DNA from: a virus
Length of the DNA stretch: 64,000 nt
Strand: one strand, 5' to 3'
Virus record (IMG/VR): IMGVR_UViG_3300017971_000037
Location: 1-64,000 of that record
In this document: positions 47,312-55,206 of the stretch, one piece after another
Position numbering within the stretch: position 1 is the stretch's first letter
Layout of the letters: every line of letters begins with the position of its first letter
Notes under the pieces: model-generated
The model's database searches: none
What the model was told of the DNA's origin: nothing
Seen by the model: only the letters and a program-made list of their open reading frames with translations
Translations under genes and position numbers: made by a program

Positions 47312-48277
47312 TTACGACGCGGTGACGTCGTCGAAGAAGTAGCCCAGTTCGGAGGCCACCAGCTTCTGGTCGTACGCCTGATCGATCTCGACCCGATCGG
47401 ACTCGAGATGATCCATGCGGAACCGCTTCATCCGCATCCCGTTCTGGCTCGCGCCCAGGAAGCCGGTCCACGAGAACGTGTAGCCAGCCGACGGGGTCAT
47501 GATGCCGGGGTTGGGGGCGGAGTAGCAGAGCAGCGCGTCCAGCCCCGTTCCGATGAACGCGTGGCTGTCCGTGGCACCCTTGAGCGCGGTGTTCTGGACA
47601 CCTTCCATCACGAGGATCTGATCCAGCTCGAAGAGAGCGGCCAGGGACTCGCGAAGCGCGCGGGCCGGACCCGAGGTCTGACCGCGGTCGAGGCGGGCGA
47701 TGATGTCCGCGTTGTCGACGAGGATGTCGTAGGCCTGCTTGCCGAGCACCATCGTGTTCGGCTTGATGCCCGTGTTCTGGAGCACCGTGCGGACGCCCGT
47801 GCGGACGTCCTCGATCGGCGTGCCAGCGCCATCCCAGGCGAGACCGGAGTTCACGTCCGTGTCCCAGACGCCGGACGTGAAGAACGTCGAGGCCCAGTTG
47901 ACCTCTCGGTTGATCAGCGCCTTCTGCGTGAGGAACTCGGTCGCCTCGCGATCGGGCGAAAGCGGGCTGTCCGCGTTCGCGCGCACCTGATCCGCGATGT
48001 CCTTGTGCAGAGCACGGACGGGCGCGGAGTAGGTGCTGGTCGTCAGCTTGTAGTTCGCACCGGCCGACTCGGTTCCGGGAGCCCGGAGTTCCATGTCGTC
48101 TCGGTTGAACTCACCACGCGGGTACTCGTAGTACACGTCCGACTGGTGCATCACCGGGATGTTGGGGAACACCCGGTCGGCCACGAAGGCGTCCTGCGAC
48201 TGCATGAACGCGATCGAGATGTTGGTGAGGGGGCCGTCGACGTGAACGTCGGAACGGCTCGGCTCGATGAACGGCAT
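47312..48277 (-). CDS. Major capsid protein (321 aa)
   Basis: The predicted fold and position fit an HK97-like capsid: an N-terminal arm (LTNISIAFMQSQDAFVADRVFPNIPV), GEFNRDDMELRAPGTESAGA, the ALHKDIADQVRANADSPL helix, a central TGVRTVLQNTGIKPNTMVLGKQAYDIL (typical of this capsid group) and C-terminal beta strands. It is flanked by a decoration protein and scaffold upstream and by hairpins downstream. A strong ribosome-binding site (AAGGAGAA) precedes it. Confidence 0.85.
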   Translation of the reverse strand: MPFIEPSRSDVHVDGPLTNISIAFMQSQDAFVADRVFPNIPVMHQSDVYYEYPRGEFNRDDMELRAPGTESAGANYKLTTSTYSAPVRALHKDIADQVRANADSPLSPDREATEFLTQKALINREVNWASTFFTSGVWDTDVNSGLAWDGAGTPIEDVRTGVRTVLQNTGIKPNTMVLGKQAYDILVDNADIIARLDRGQTSGPARALRESLAALFELDQILVMEGVQNTALKGATDSHAFIGTGLDALLCYSAPNPGIMTPSAGYTFSWTGFLGASQNGMRMKRFRMDHLESDRVEIDQAYDQKLVASELGYFFDDVTAS

Positions 48278-48306
48278 TGCTCGTTCTCCTTGTCAGAGCG
48301 CCTGAA

Positions 48307-48690
48307 TTAGGCGGTGTGGGGTGCAGCCAGGGGCGAAGCGACGACACGAACGATCGTGCCAGCCGCGCCGGTCTCGAGAGCGACACCGACGGCCATCTGG
48401 TCGACCGGGATGGCCGCGAGGGACGCCACGGAGGCGACGCCATCGGCCACGGCCACGACGACCTGATCCTGGGTCACGCCACCGGTGCCCACGAGCATCT
48501 CGCAGATGCCTTCGAGCTTGGCGACGGGGACCGAAGAGCCGGACGCGACCGTCTCGGCACACACGCCCACGATCGCGGACGTCGCGCCGGCCTGAACCGC
48601 CGCACCGGACGAAATCGCAACGAGTTCGCCATTGGTGAGCGCCTCGCCGGCGGTGAGGGTGATGGTCTGAACTCCATCGTGAGAAGCCAT
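48307..48690 (-). CDS. Capsid decoration protein (DUF2190-like, 127 aa)
   Basis: The Val/Ala/Gly-rich beta barrel with TITLTAGEALTNGELVAISSG and VGTGGVTQDQVVVAVADG matches the DUF2190 head decoration family. Position directly before the capsid gene is typical. It would bind the outer capsid surface to stabilise it. Confidence 0.75.
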   Translation of the reverse strand: MASHDGVQTITLTAGEALTNGELVAISSGAAVQAGATSAIVGVCAETVASGSSVPVAKLEGICEMLVGTGGVTQDQVVVAVADGVASVASLAAIPVDQMAVGVALETGAAGTIVRVVASPLAAPHTA

Positions 48691-48718
48691 TGTGACTTCC
48701 TCCTTCTAGCTAGGGGCC

Positions 48719-49942
48719 TTAGTTGGCCGCCCGCTTGATCATCGCCTCGCGATGCTGGTTGTAGAGATCCTTGCCCTCGGGCGTCGCCAGAACGATCTGG
48801 TACGCCTTGGCGAAGTCCTTCACCGGATCGAGACCGAGCTTGATCGCTTCGGCCTTGGCCAGGTCGTCGAGCTTCGTCTCGGACGCGGACTTGGTGAGCT
48901 GCGCGCCCTGCGGCGTCGCCGGAGCGTCGTTCGAAGCCTCGTTGCTGGTGCCCAGGGACTTCGTGACGTCCTCGCTCGCCGAGTTGCCGGCCTTGAGGGC
49001 CTTGAGGGCGGCTTCGCGGTGCTCGGGGTTCTCGATCGACTCGACCGACTTGAGCAGTTCGGCGCGCTGCTTGACCGTGCCCGGCAGGTTCGCCAGCTCG
49101 ATCTCCGCTCGCTTCTCGAACTCCTGGTCCGCCTTCTCGGCCTTGAGGGCCTCGATCTCGCGGTCCTTCGAGTCCTTCTCGATGATCGCAGCCACGAGCC
49201 GCGGGTCATCGCTCTTCGTGAAGACCGCACCGTCCGCCGCCGTGTAGACGACGTTCGGGTCTTCGCTCTTCGCGACCTCTTCCTCGACCGTCTCTTCCGC
49301 CTTCTCGACGGGCTTGACGATCTCGGCGCGCTCGTCGGCCGACTTGGCCAGGAACGCGTCCTGGTCTTCGGCCTTCTCGATCGCGTCGAAGTGCTCGCGC
49401 TGGTCGGCGGGGAGTGCCACGATGGCCTCGAGTCGCTCGACGCTCTTCTTCAGTTCCTCGTCCATTTGGACTTCCTCCTCTGTGGGGGCTGCAGCAACCT
49501 CGGGGAAGTTCTTCTGGATCTTGCCCAGCGTCTCTTCGTCGAGATCCTGCTTGCTGATCATGGCCATCACTGCGGTGACCATGTCCTCACGAGATACCTC
49601 GTGCGTGTGACCGGCATTCATGACGATCTCGATGTTCCCGAGGTCGTCACGTACCGCGCCGTGTGAATGTTCGGACGCTCCGTCCGCGCCGGCATAACCG
49701 ACGGTGAAATCGCCGTCGTCCGGCCAGAACCGAATGACGTGTGCGTGGCCGTCTTCGACCGAAGAGACCATCTCGATCGATCCGCTCTTCTCGACCTTGC
49801 CCTCGTCGTCTTCCTTCTCGACGTAGTCCTTGCCCTTGCGCTTCATGATGACGGCCTTGGCCGGAGCCTGCGCGGGGCGGTCGACGCTCGAAAGCTCGTC
49901 GATGCGGAACTTCTTCATCTTCTGTCGCTTCGCGTGCCGCAT
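48719..49942 (-). CDS. Scaffold-like protein with zinc-type N-terminus (407 aa)
   Basis: N-terminal KKFRIDELSSVDRPAQAPAKAVIMKRK resembles the C-terminal tail of XkdF-type protease genes, including the start of its downstream product. It continues with a His-rich segment (GHAHVIRFWP, ASEHSHGAVRDD, MNAGHTHEVSRED) and ends with a long, acidic helical region (QMDEELKKSVERLEAIV to EAALKALKAGN). The acidic coiled body is typical of scaffolds. GAGGAG precedes ATG 49942. Scaffold function is inferred from layout and position. Confidence 0.65.
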   Translation of the reverse strand: MRHAKRQKMKKFRIDELSSVDRPAQAPAKAVIMKRKGKDYVEKEDDEGKVEKSGSIEMVSSVEDGHAHVIRFWPDDGDFTVGYAGADGASEHSHGAVRDDLGNIEIVMNAGHTHEVSREDMVTAVMAMISKQDLDEETLGKIQKNFPEVAAAPTEEEVQMDEELKKSVERLEAIVALPADQREHFDAIEKAEDQDAFLAKSADERAEIVKPVEKAEETVEEEVAKSEDPNVVYTAADGAVFTKSDDPRLVAAIIEKDSKDREIEALKAEKADQEFEKRAEIELANLPGTVKQRAELLKSVESIENPEHREAALKALKAGNSASEDVTKSLGTSNEASNDAPATPQGAQLTKSASETKLDDLAKAEAIKLGLDPVKDFAKAYQIVLATPEGKDLYNQHREAMIKRAAN

Positions 49943-49945
49943 AAC

Positions 49946-50344
49946 TTACTCCTCGACGGGTTCGTTCTCGATGTAGGCGCCGCCGATCGAGAAGCCGGTG
50001 TACTCACCGGACTTGAACTTTTGGAGAACTTCCGGGCTCGGCTCCACCGCGACCATCCAGCCGGTGCGGTCGGTCGTGATGCCGAATGCCTTCGCGATCT
50101 CGTCCGTGAGCGGGAACTCATGAACGACCGTGCCGTCCTTGAAGACGTGCATGTCGCCCGACGTGCGATCCGTCTTCGCGAAATCGGTGACGGCTTCGAG
50201 CATCGCGTCCTCGGGAATGTGATCGCCCTGGGAGTCGTAGAACTCCTCACCGTTGATCTTGCAGACGATCCCCCAGCCGAACACGAGACCCAGCTCGTCG
50301 TCGACCTTGGCGATCTGCTCGCACTTCGTGAAGGACTTGCTCAA
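49946..50344 (-). CDS. XkdF-like putative prohead protease (132 aa)
   Basis: The domain DELGLVFGWGIVCKINGEEFYDSQGD, MLEAVTDF, VVHEFPLTDEIAKAFGI and PEVLQKFKSGEYTGFSIGGAY matches the XkdF family of phage proteins called putative serine proteases. TTG 50344 with AGGGAG 9 nt upstream is preferred over GTG 50380, which lacks a ribosome-binding site. Protease activity for the family is predicted, not proven. Confidence 0.75.
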   Translation of the reverse strand: MSKSFTKCEQIAKVDDELGLVFGWGIVCKINGEEFYDSQGDHIPEDAMLEAVTDFAKTDRTSGDMHVFKDGTVVHEFPLTDEIAKAFGITTDRTGWMVAVEPSPEVLQKFKSGEYTGFSIGGAYIENEPVEE

Positions 50345-50404
50345 GAGTTGCGTCTCCCTAGACGCGCAGGGGGTACGCACGCCGTAGGCAGTAGAATGGC
50401 AGAT

Positions 50405-51382
50405 CTAGAGCGAAGGCGCCACGAGAGAGCGGGAGACGACGCAGCGGCAGCTTGCGACTTCCCGAGCCGGGGCGCTCGAATCGCCCGGGTAGCGCAGCAT
50501 GATGCCGCTCCCGGACATGAACGCTTGGCCCAGCGGGCGGGTCTGGCCGTCCATGAACCCATGGCTGTCGCGCTGGCGGCCGTCGACCAGCGTGTGCCAG
50601 GTCTGCTCGACCGTGCGGGCGTCGAGTCCGCGGTCCACCGCCTGCGCCCACATCTCGGCCTCGCCTGCGTTCACGGCTGCGAGCGCCTCGGTGCTCCCGA
50701 TGACACGCGCGCGGTGCGCGAGGAGCTTCCCCTCGTAGCGCTCGACCATCCGATCGATCTGGGCGCTCGAGAGCTGCTTGCCGGCTGCGATCGCGCGACG
50801 CACGGTCCCGTCGAACCGCCGGTCGCGGAGCGCGCGGGCCAGCGCCTGAGAATCGAGATTCGTAAGGAGCCGCCGGTAGTTAGCCACCGCCTGCGCCTGC
50901 TGACCTGTGAGTCCGATCGATCCCTGGATGGCGCGGGCGATCTGGTCCGGGCGCAACCCCTGCTGGATCCCCTGCTGGAGGGACACGGCGAGCGCCTGAG
51001 CCTGCTGGGCGCTCAACTCCCGCACCAAGCGGGCCTGCGATGCCTGGATGGCATTTACCCCGCGGGGGGTCAGGGTGTCGAAGCGGATCAGCGGGACGGC
51101 GCGCGACTCGCGCAGCGCGGCGGCGACCGAGACCCCGGCGCTGACGTAGGCCGCCGTGATCGCCTCGTTCAGACCCGGGCCGATGTCTTCGATCAGCCGC
51201 ATCGCGGCTTGCACCTGGCCGCTTTCGATCAGCGCGACGATTTCTTCGAGGGACTGTAGACCTTTCGCCTCACTCACCAGCTGGAGGAAGGTTCGGCGGA
51301 TGTTCGAGTCCGCTGCGTCGATCAGTGCGATCGTCCGGCCCAGGTCGTCCAGGTTGCTCGGAATGAATTCCGCAGCTGCCAT
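50405..51382 (-). CDS. Mu F-like minor head protein (325 aa)
   Basis: C-terminal TWHTLVDGRQRDSHGFMDGQ followed by a late SCRCVVSRSL matches the phage Mu gpF/SPP1 gp7 head morphogenesis domain. The N-terminal two thirds are helical with Gln-rich repeats (QAQALAVSLQQGIQQGL). Such proteins ride on the portal and are few per head. Confidence 0.8.
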   Translation of the reverse strand: MAAAEFIPSNLDDLGRTIALIDAADSNIRRTFLQLVSEAKGLQSLEEIVALIESGQVQAAMRLIEDIGPGLNEAITAAYVSAGVSVAAALRESRAVPLIRFDTLTPRGVNAIQASQARLVRELSAQQAQALAVSLQQGIQQGLRPDQIARAIQGSIGLTGQQAQAVANYRRLLTNLDSQALARALRDRRFDGTVRRAIAAGKQLSSAQIDRMVERYEGKLLAHRARVIGSTEALAAVNAGEAEMWAQAVDRGLDARTVEQTWHTLVDGRQRDSHGFMDGQTRPLGQAFMSGSGIMLRYPGDSSAPAREVASCRCVVSRSLVAPSL

Positions 51383-51451
51383 CGAGTAGCCTCGTTAGGT
51401 CGTATTCGTGCGCCCAGGGACCAGCTCCGTAGCTGGCTCCTGGTTGCCCCA

Positions 51452-52078
51452 TCAGATGTTGCCGTTCCCGCCGACGCTGTAGTCGAAGGTCAGGAAGACG
51501 GACTCCTGCGAGCCAGTGACCGTCGCGCCCTGCAGCGTGCCACCGATGAAGCACTTCAGGTACTCCTGCACGATGGCAGGGAACCGCGTGCCCGCGGCCT
51601 GGCCGACGTTGGTCGGGCTGAAGTACTCGGTCTCGTCTTCGGTCTCGAGGTCGCCGACCTTCTTGCGCGTCAGCACTCGCTTCGTGTTCGACCCTGTGCT
51701 CGTTGCCGTCTGCACGGTCGCATCGTCGAGGATGGCCTTCGCCAGCTCGTAGCTCGCGTGAACGACGTCGGCGGGGATCTCGTCCGTCGCCACCGCGTCG
51801 CCGTCGCAGTCGACGACTCCCGTACGCGGCCACGCGAGCGCCTGCGGCGTCGCCTTGTCCGTGGGCTCGCCCACCCAGCGCTGCTTGTCGAGAATGGTCG
51901 AGGCCGTCACGAGCGCCTTCGCCCTGTCGGTGCTCGAAGCCGCGTCCCAGTTCGTCGTGTTCAGCTGCCCGAGGAAGTACGTGGTCGCGCTGACCGCCTG
52001 GGGGCTGTCCGAGACAGTGTCGTTCGACAGCTCGCCGTAGACGTCGAAGGTCTTTCCGCCGATGCTTACCTGACCCAT
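51452..52078 (-). CDS. Head-tail adaptor candidate (DnaT-like fold, 208 aa)
   Basis: The central part (DAASSTDRAKALVTASTILDKQRWVG, ALAWPRTGVVDCDG, EIPADVVHASYELAKAIL) matches the phage adaptor domain often annotated putative DnaT-like single-strand-binding protein. In phages this gene usually lies between MuF/capsid genes and tail genes; here it is upstream of the MuF gene. A connector role is likelier than DNA binding. Confidence 0.7.
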   Translation of the reverse strand: MGQVSIGGKTFDVYGELSNDTVSDSPQAVSATTYFLGQLNTTNWDAASSTDRAKALVTASTILDKQRWVGEPTDKATPQALAWPRTGVVDCDGDAVATDEIPADVVHASYELAKAILDDATVQTATSTGSNTKRVLTRKKVGDLETEDETEYFSPTNVGQAAGTRFPAIVQEYLKCFIGGTLQGATVTGSQESVFLTFDYSVGGNGNI

Positions 52079-52085
52079 GGATGCC

Positions 52086-52436
52086 TCACTTGTTGATGTC
52101 CTGGCGCCATTCGATCTCGCCCTTCGCGATCGTGAAGATGTCGGCGCTGGGGTCGGTCTCCTGGAAGTCGTAGAAGAGAGTCCCGAGCTGGTCGGCTTCG
52201 CTGGTGCTCAGGTTGAAGCTGACCGTGTTGGAGCTGACGACGCCGGTCACGGTGAAGACCTCATTTGTGGCGTCCGACGGGTCGCTCTCGGTGTTCACCG
52301 TGAGTTCATAGCTGTGCCCAGTGAGGTCGCGGGCGTTTCCGTCCTCGTCCAGCAGCGTGAACCCGAAGGGCTTGGTGTCGCCGCGGGTCAGGCAGATGTT
52401 GATCGCTTCGGGGCAGCGGTTCAGGGTCGTGGGCAT
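52086..52436 (-). CDS. Minor structural protein (116 aa)
   Basis: The beta-sandwich-like sequence NICLTRGDTKPFGFTLLDEDGNARDLTG and SYELTVNTESDPSD resembles small BppU-like/Ig-like phage structural proteins. It is translated between the repeat protein and the adaptor. The function is inferred from position. Confidence 0.55.
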   Translation of the reverse strand: MPTTLNRCPEAINICLTRGDTKPFGFTLLDEDGNARDLTGHSYELTVNTESDPSDATNEVFTVTGVVSSNTVSFNLSTSEADQLGTLFYDFQETDPSADIFTIAKGEIEWRQDINK

Positions 52437-52437
52437 G

Positions 52438-53964
52438 TCAGCTCCGTACTTCGGCGGTGTTGGCCTTGTCGGTGACCGTGATTGTAGCGGATCCGGCCGT
52501 GACGGTGGCGGAGGCCGCTCCTGCCGTGACGGAAGCCTCCGCGGCGGCAGCCGTGACGGTCACGTTCGGCGTGGTCGCAGTGACGGTCGCGTTCGCGGTG
52601 ACCGCGGTGACGATGAAGAGCGCCAGCCCGTCGGCGATCGCGTTTCCGCGGGGCTCAGCGAAGATGGTGGCCGTTCCACCCAGCTCCGAAGCGAGGTCAA
52701 GGATCAACGACCCAGTCGCATCGAGCAGGGCATCGGCCGTGAGTTCGGTGGCCCCCAGGAGCGTGAGCACGCCGTCGGCGTCGAGAGCAGCCGCCGCGTC
52801 CATCTCGGAAGCACCGGCGAGTTCGAGCTGCGGAGCTGCGTCGAGAGTCGCGTCCGCGGAGAGTTCGCTGTCCGCCTCGAACGTCAGTTCGCCTTCGGCG
52901 TCGACGGTCGCGTCCGCGGAGAGTTCGGAAGTGAGTTCGCCGGCGAGACTCGGGGTGGCGTCGAGGGTCGCGTCGGCTGCAAGCTCGGAATCGACGGAGA
53001 TGGCGAGGGACGGAGCCGCGTCAACCGTGGCGTCGGCGGAAAGCTCGATCGCACCCGAGACCAGGATCTCGCTTTCAGCGTCGAGGGTCGCGTCAGCGGA
53101 GAGTTCGGAATCGACGGAGATGGCGAGGGACGGAGCGGCGTCGAGAGTCGCGTCCGCGGAGAGTTCGCTGTCCGCCTCGAACGTCAGTTCGCCTTCGGCG
53201 TCGAGGGTCGCATCACCCGACAGCTCTGCCGAGGCGTTGGCTCCCAGAGAAGGAGCCGCGTCGATGGTCGCGTCTCCGTCCAGCTCGGCTTCGGGGACCT
53301 CATAGGAGATCTCCAGGATCGGGTTGAGGCTGGCTGCCTCCGCCGAGTTGATGTTCCACATCTGGCCGGCAGACGCGGATGGAACAGCCAGAATCGCCAT
53401 CGGAACACCGCGTGCAGTGCGGTTAGTTTCGTTGTCGTTGAAGATGTTCTGGGCGTCGGTCAGGAACCCGGAATCAGTGGTGACCACATCGCCGGTGCCG
53501 GACCCGGCGTCATTCCACTCCAGCCAATCCCCGGACGTAACTACCCCGTTCAGGAAGTTGGTGAAGAACCGAGCGGAGCCGCCTTCCCAGCCGGCGTCCG
53601 CGGCTCCCGTGCGGTTCGGGTACGGAAGAGACGCTGCGCTGGTTCCGTACTCACCCCATCCGAGATCGGACGCCTGCACGTTCCAGGTGCCATCCAGCTC
53701 CAGGAAGCCGACGCTGACGGTATGAGCCGCGGTTCCCGTCTTCGTGTTTACGTGGATGCGGAAGCTGACAGAAGTCAGTTCCGCTCCAAGCGGGATGTCC
53801 GGCTCGAAGATGAACCAGGTGGCCTGGTTCTGGAGGCTCTTCTGGACGCTGCCGATGTTATGCGTAGACGCCGACTGGGTGGTCGGGTTACCGGTGGGGC
53901 TGGCGTAGTTGGTGAAGAAGTCAGCTTGGTCGGTCGGAGTCGGGTTTACCGATACGGTAGGCAT
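52438..53964 (-). CDS. Repeat-rich structural protein, fibre-like (508 aa)
   Basis: N-terminal about 220 residues form a jelly-roll-like domain with a SASTHNIGSVQKSLQNQATWF-type segment (here within 20-residue stretches) and DGTWNVQASDLG. It then holds eleven perfect-length 20-residue repeats (consensus SELSADATLDAxxxL), and after a linker five 9-residue repeats (TAxxAxATV). This is the plan of an extended beta fibre with periodic turns. It sits in the head-connector region, an unexpected place, so it may be a head fibre or a displaced tail fibre. Confidence 0.6.
   Translation of the reverse strand: MPTVSVNPTPTDQADFFTNYASPTGNPTTQSASTHNIGSVQKSLQNQATWFIFEPDIPLGAELTSVSFRIHVNTKTGTAAHTVSVGFLELDGTWNVQASDLGWGEYGTSAASLPYPNRTGAADAGWEGGSARFFTNFLNGVVTSGDWLEWNDAGSGTGDVVTTDSGFLTDAQNIFNDNETNRTARGVPMAILAVPSASAGQMWNINSAEAASLNPILEISYEVPEAELDGDATIDAAPSLGANASAELSGDATLDAEGELTFEADSELSADATLDAAPSLAISVDSELSADATLDAESEILVSGAIELSADATVDAAPSLAISVDSELAADATLDATPSLAGELTSELSADATVDAEGELTFEADSELSADATLDAAPQLELAGASEMDAAAALDADGVLTLLGATELTADALLDATGSLILDLASELGGTATIFAEPRGNAIADGLALFIVTAVTANATVTATTPNVTVTAAAAEASVTAGAASATVTAGSATITVTDKANTAEVRS
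52474..52608 (-). repeat. Five 9-residue repeats (27 bp)
   Basis: The coding strand contains five consecutive 27-bp units encoding TAVTANATV, TATTPNVTV, TAAAAEASV, TAGAASATV and TAGSATITV. Thr at position 1 and Val at position 9 are constant. Confidence 0.8.
52633..53292 (-). repeat. Eleven tandem 20-residue repeats (60 bp)
   Basis: The frame of the fibre-like gene repeats exactly every 60 bp. Each unit begins xxELxxDATxDA with Glu-Leu at positions 3-4, and ends with a variable strand such as LAISV, LTFEA or LVSG. Exact DNA copies occur, for example 52838-52904 and 53138-53204 (67 bp). That shows recent internal duplication. Confidence 0.9.
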
Positions 53965-53967
53965 GGT

Positions 53968-54795
53968 CTACCTCCGCCGGATCGGCTCAGCACTCACCGT
54001 GCGCGTCGGTCGCGTGTAGTCTTCGTACCGCGTTCCATCGTCTTCGGATTGCAGCTCCCGCTTGATCTCACGCGGAGCGTTCTCGACCGTCTCGTCTCCG
54101 AATCGCACCTTGACGCCGTCGGCCATCTCTTCGAACACGTCGCGTCCGTACGTGTTGGTTCCGCGCGCGACATAACGCGAGTCGGGGTGCGTCGGCAGCT
54201 CCCACTCGACGAAGTCCACATCCAGCTCCCGGGCGTCAATCGTCACCAGATCGGTGTCCATGACCAGCCGGGCGATGGCTCCGGCTACCGCCGCAGAAGC
54301 CACGGTCACCCTGTTGGTGACGATCGGAGGGTGTACGACGACAGGCCACCCTCGCAGTGTCAGCAGGCGGGAATCCATTTTGACCTGCTGGATGTTCGAG
54401 ATCAGCAGCGCCCCGGTGAAGTTGCGTCCCGCGATCGGGCGGATGCCCCACCAATGCAAGGGCAGCCACGGCTTCGAGATGAAGTCCGGAATGCCCACCC
54501 GCTCGAAGTTGGCCTGACCGAAATCCTCGAACGTTTGAGGCCGTCGGCCAGCCCGGCGGGTACTCTCAACATGATCAACGTAGGCGTTCAGCAGCGGACC
54601 GAGGCACGCCTCCTGATTGATGCAGGTCTCCTGGAAACCGAACGTGTCGTTCTCCTTCAGGAACTCCTGCATTCCCTGGTGCCATAGCATCCGGATACCG
54701 GAGGCCGTAGCGCTGGGCAGCGTGCGCACGTCGACCAGCTCCACGCCGAGGCGCGGGAAGACCACCGTCTCCACGGGTCCGAATGCGTCGGCCAT
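53968..54795 (-). CDS. Structural protein (275 aa)
   Basis: ATG 54795 (MADAFGPVETVVFP) is preferred to upstream starts. The protein is mixed alpha/beta with FLKENDTFGFQETCINQEACLGP, HWWGIRPIAGRNFTGALLISN and a basic tail ending EPIRRR. No enzyme motif. Located between portal-proximal genes, it is likely a minor head or fibre protein. Confidence 0.5.
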   Translation of the reverse strand: MADAFGPVETVVFPRLGVELVDVRTLPSATASGIRMLWHQGMQEFLKENDTFGFQETCINQEACLGPLLNAYVDHVESTRRAGRRPQTFEDFGQANFERVGIPDFISKPWLPLHWWGIRPIAGRNFTGALLISNIQQVKMDSRLLTLRGWPVVVHPPIVTNRVTVASAAVAGAIARLVMDTDLVTIDARELDVDFVEWELPTHPDSRYVARGTNTYGRDVFEEMADGVKVRFGDETVENAPREIKRELQSEDDGTRYEDYTRPTRTVSAEPIRRR

Positions 54796-54808
54796 GGGCC
54801 ACCCCCTA

Positions 54809-55204
54809 CTAGGCCAGGGTGATGCCCAGAGCGTCCGCCGGGAAGGAGAACACGTCATCGGCCACGACCGCGCGGGACGTGGTGAGCGCGCCGTGGAAGA
54901 GCAGGTTGCCGCCGCTCGAGGCGTCGAAGACGCCCACGTGGGTCACCGTGCCCCAGGAGCCCGTCGCCGTCGGGAACGTGATCGCCGAGGTGTTGCCTGC
55001 GCGGGTCGCCGTACCGGAGATGGTGAACCCACCGGTGACGGTCACGCGCGCGTACGAACCGCCCGAGACCTCGGTGCCACCGCCCGAATCCGACGGTGCC
55101 GCCGTGAAGAGCGCGACGTACACGCTCGTCGGAGAGGTGTACGCGTTGTTATTCAGGATGTGATCCAGGAGTTCGCTCTCCAGGTAGTCACTCATCGCCG
55201 CCAT
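54809..55204 (-). CDS. Phage tail fibre-like beta protein (131 aa)
   Basis: The pattern LESELLDHILNN, YTSPTSVYVALFTAAPSDSG, SGGSYARVTV and GSWGTVTHVGVFDASSGGN recurs in a small phage structural family often labelled tail fibre or hypothetical. ATG 55204 follows TGAGGAC well. It lies between portal and the other fibre-like genes. Confidence 0.65.
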   Translation of the reverse strand: MAAMSDYLESELLDHILNNNAYTSPTSVYVALFTAAPSDSGGGTEVSGGSYARVTVTGGFTISGTATRAGNTSAITFPTATGSWGTVTHVGVFDASSGGNLLFHGALTTSRAVVADDVFSFPADALGITLA

Positions 55205-55206
55205 GT

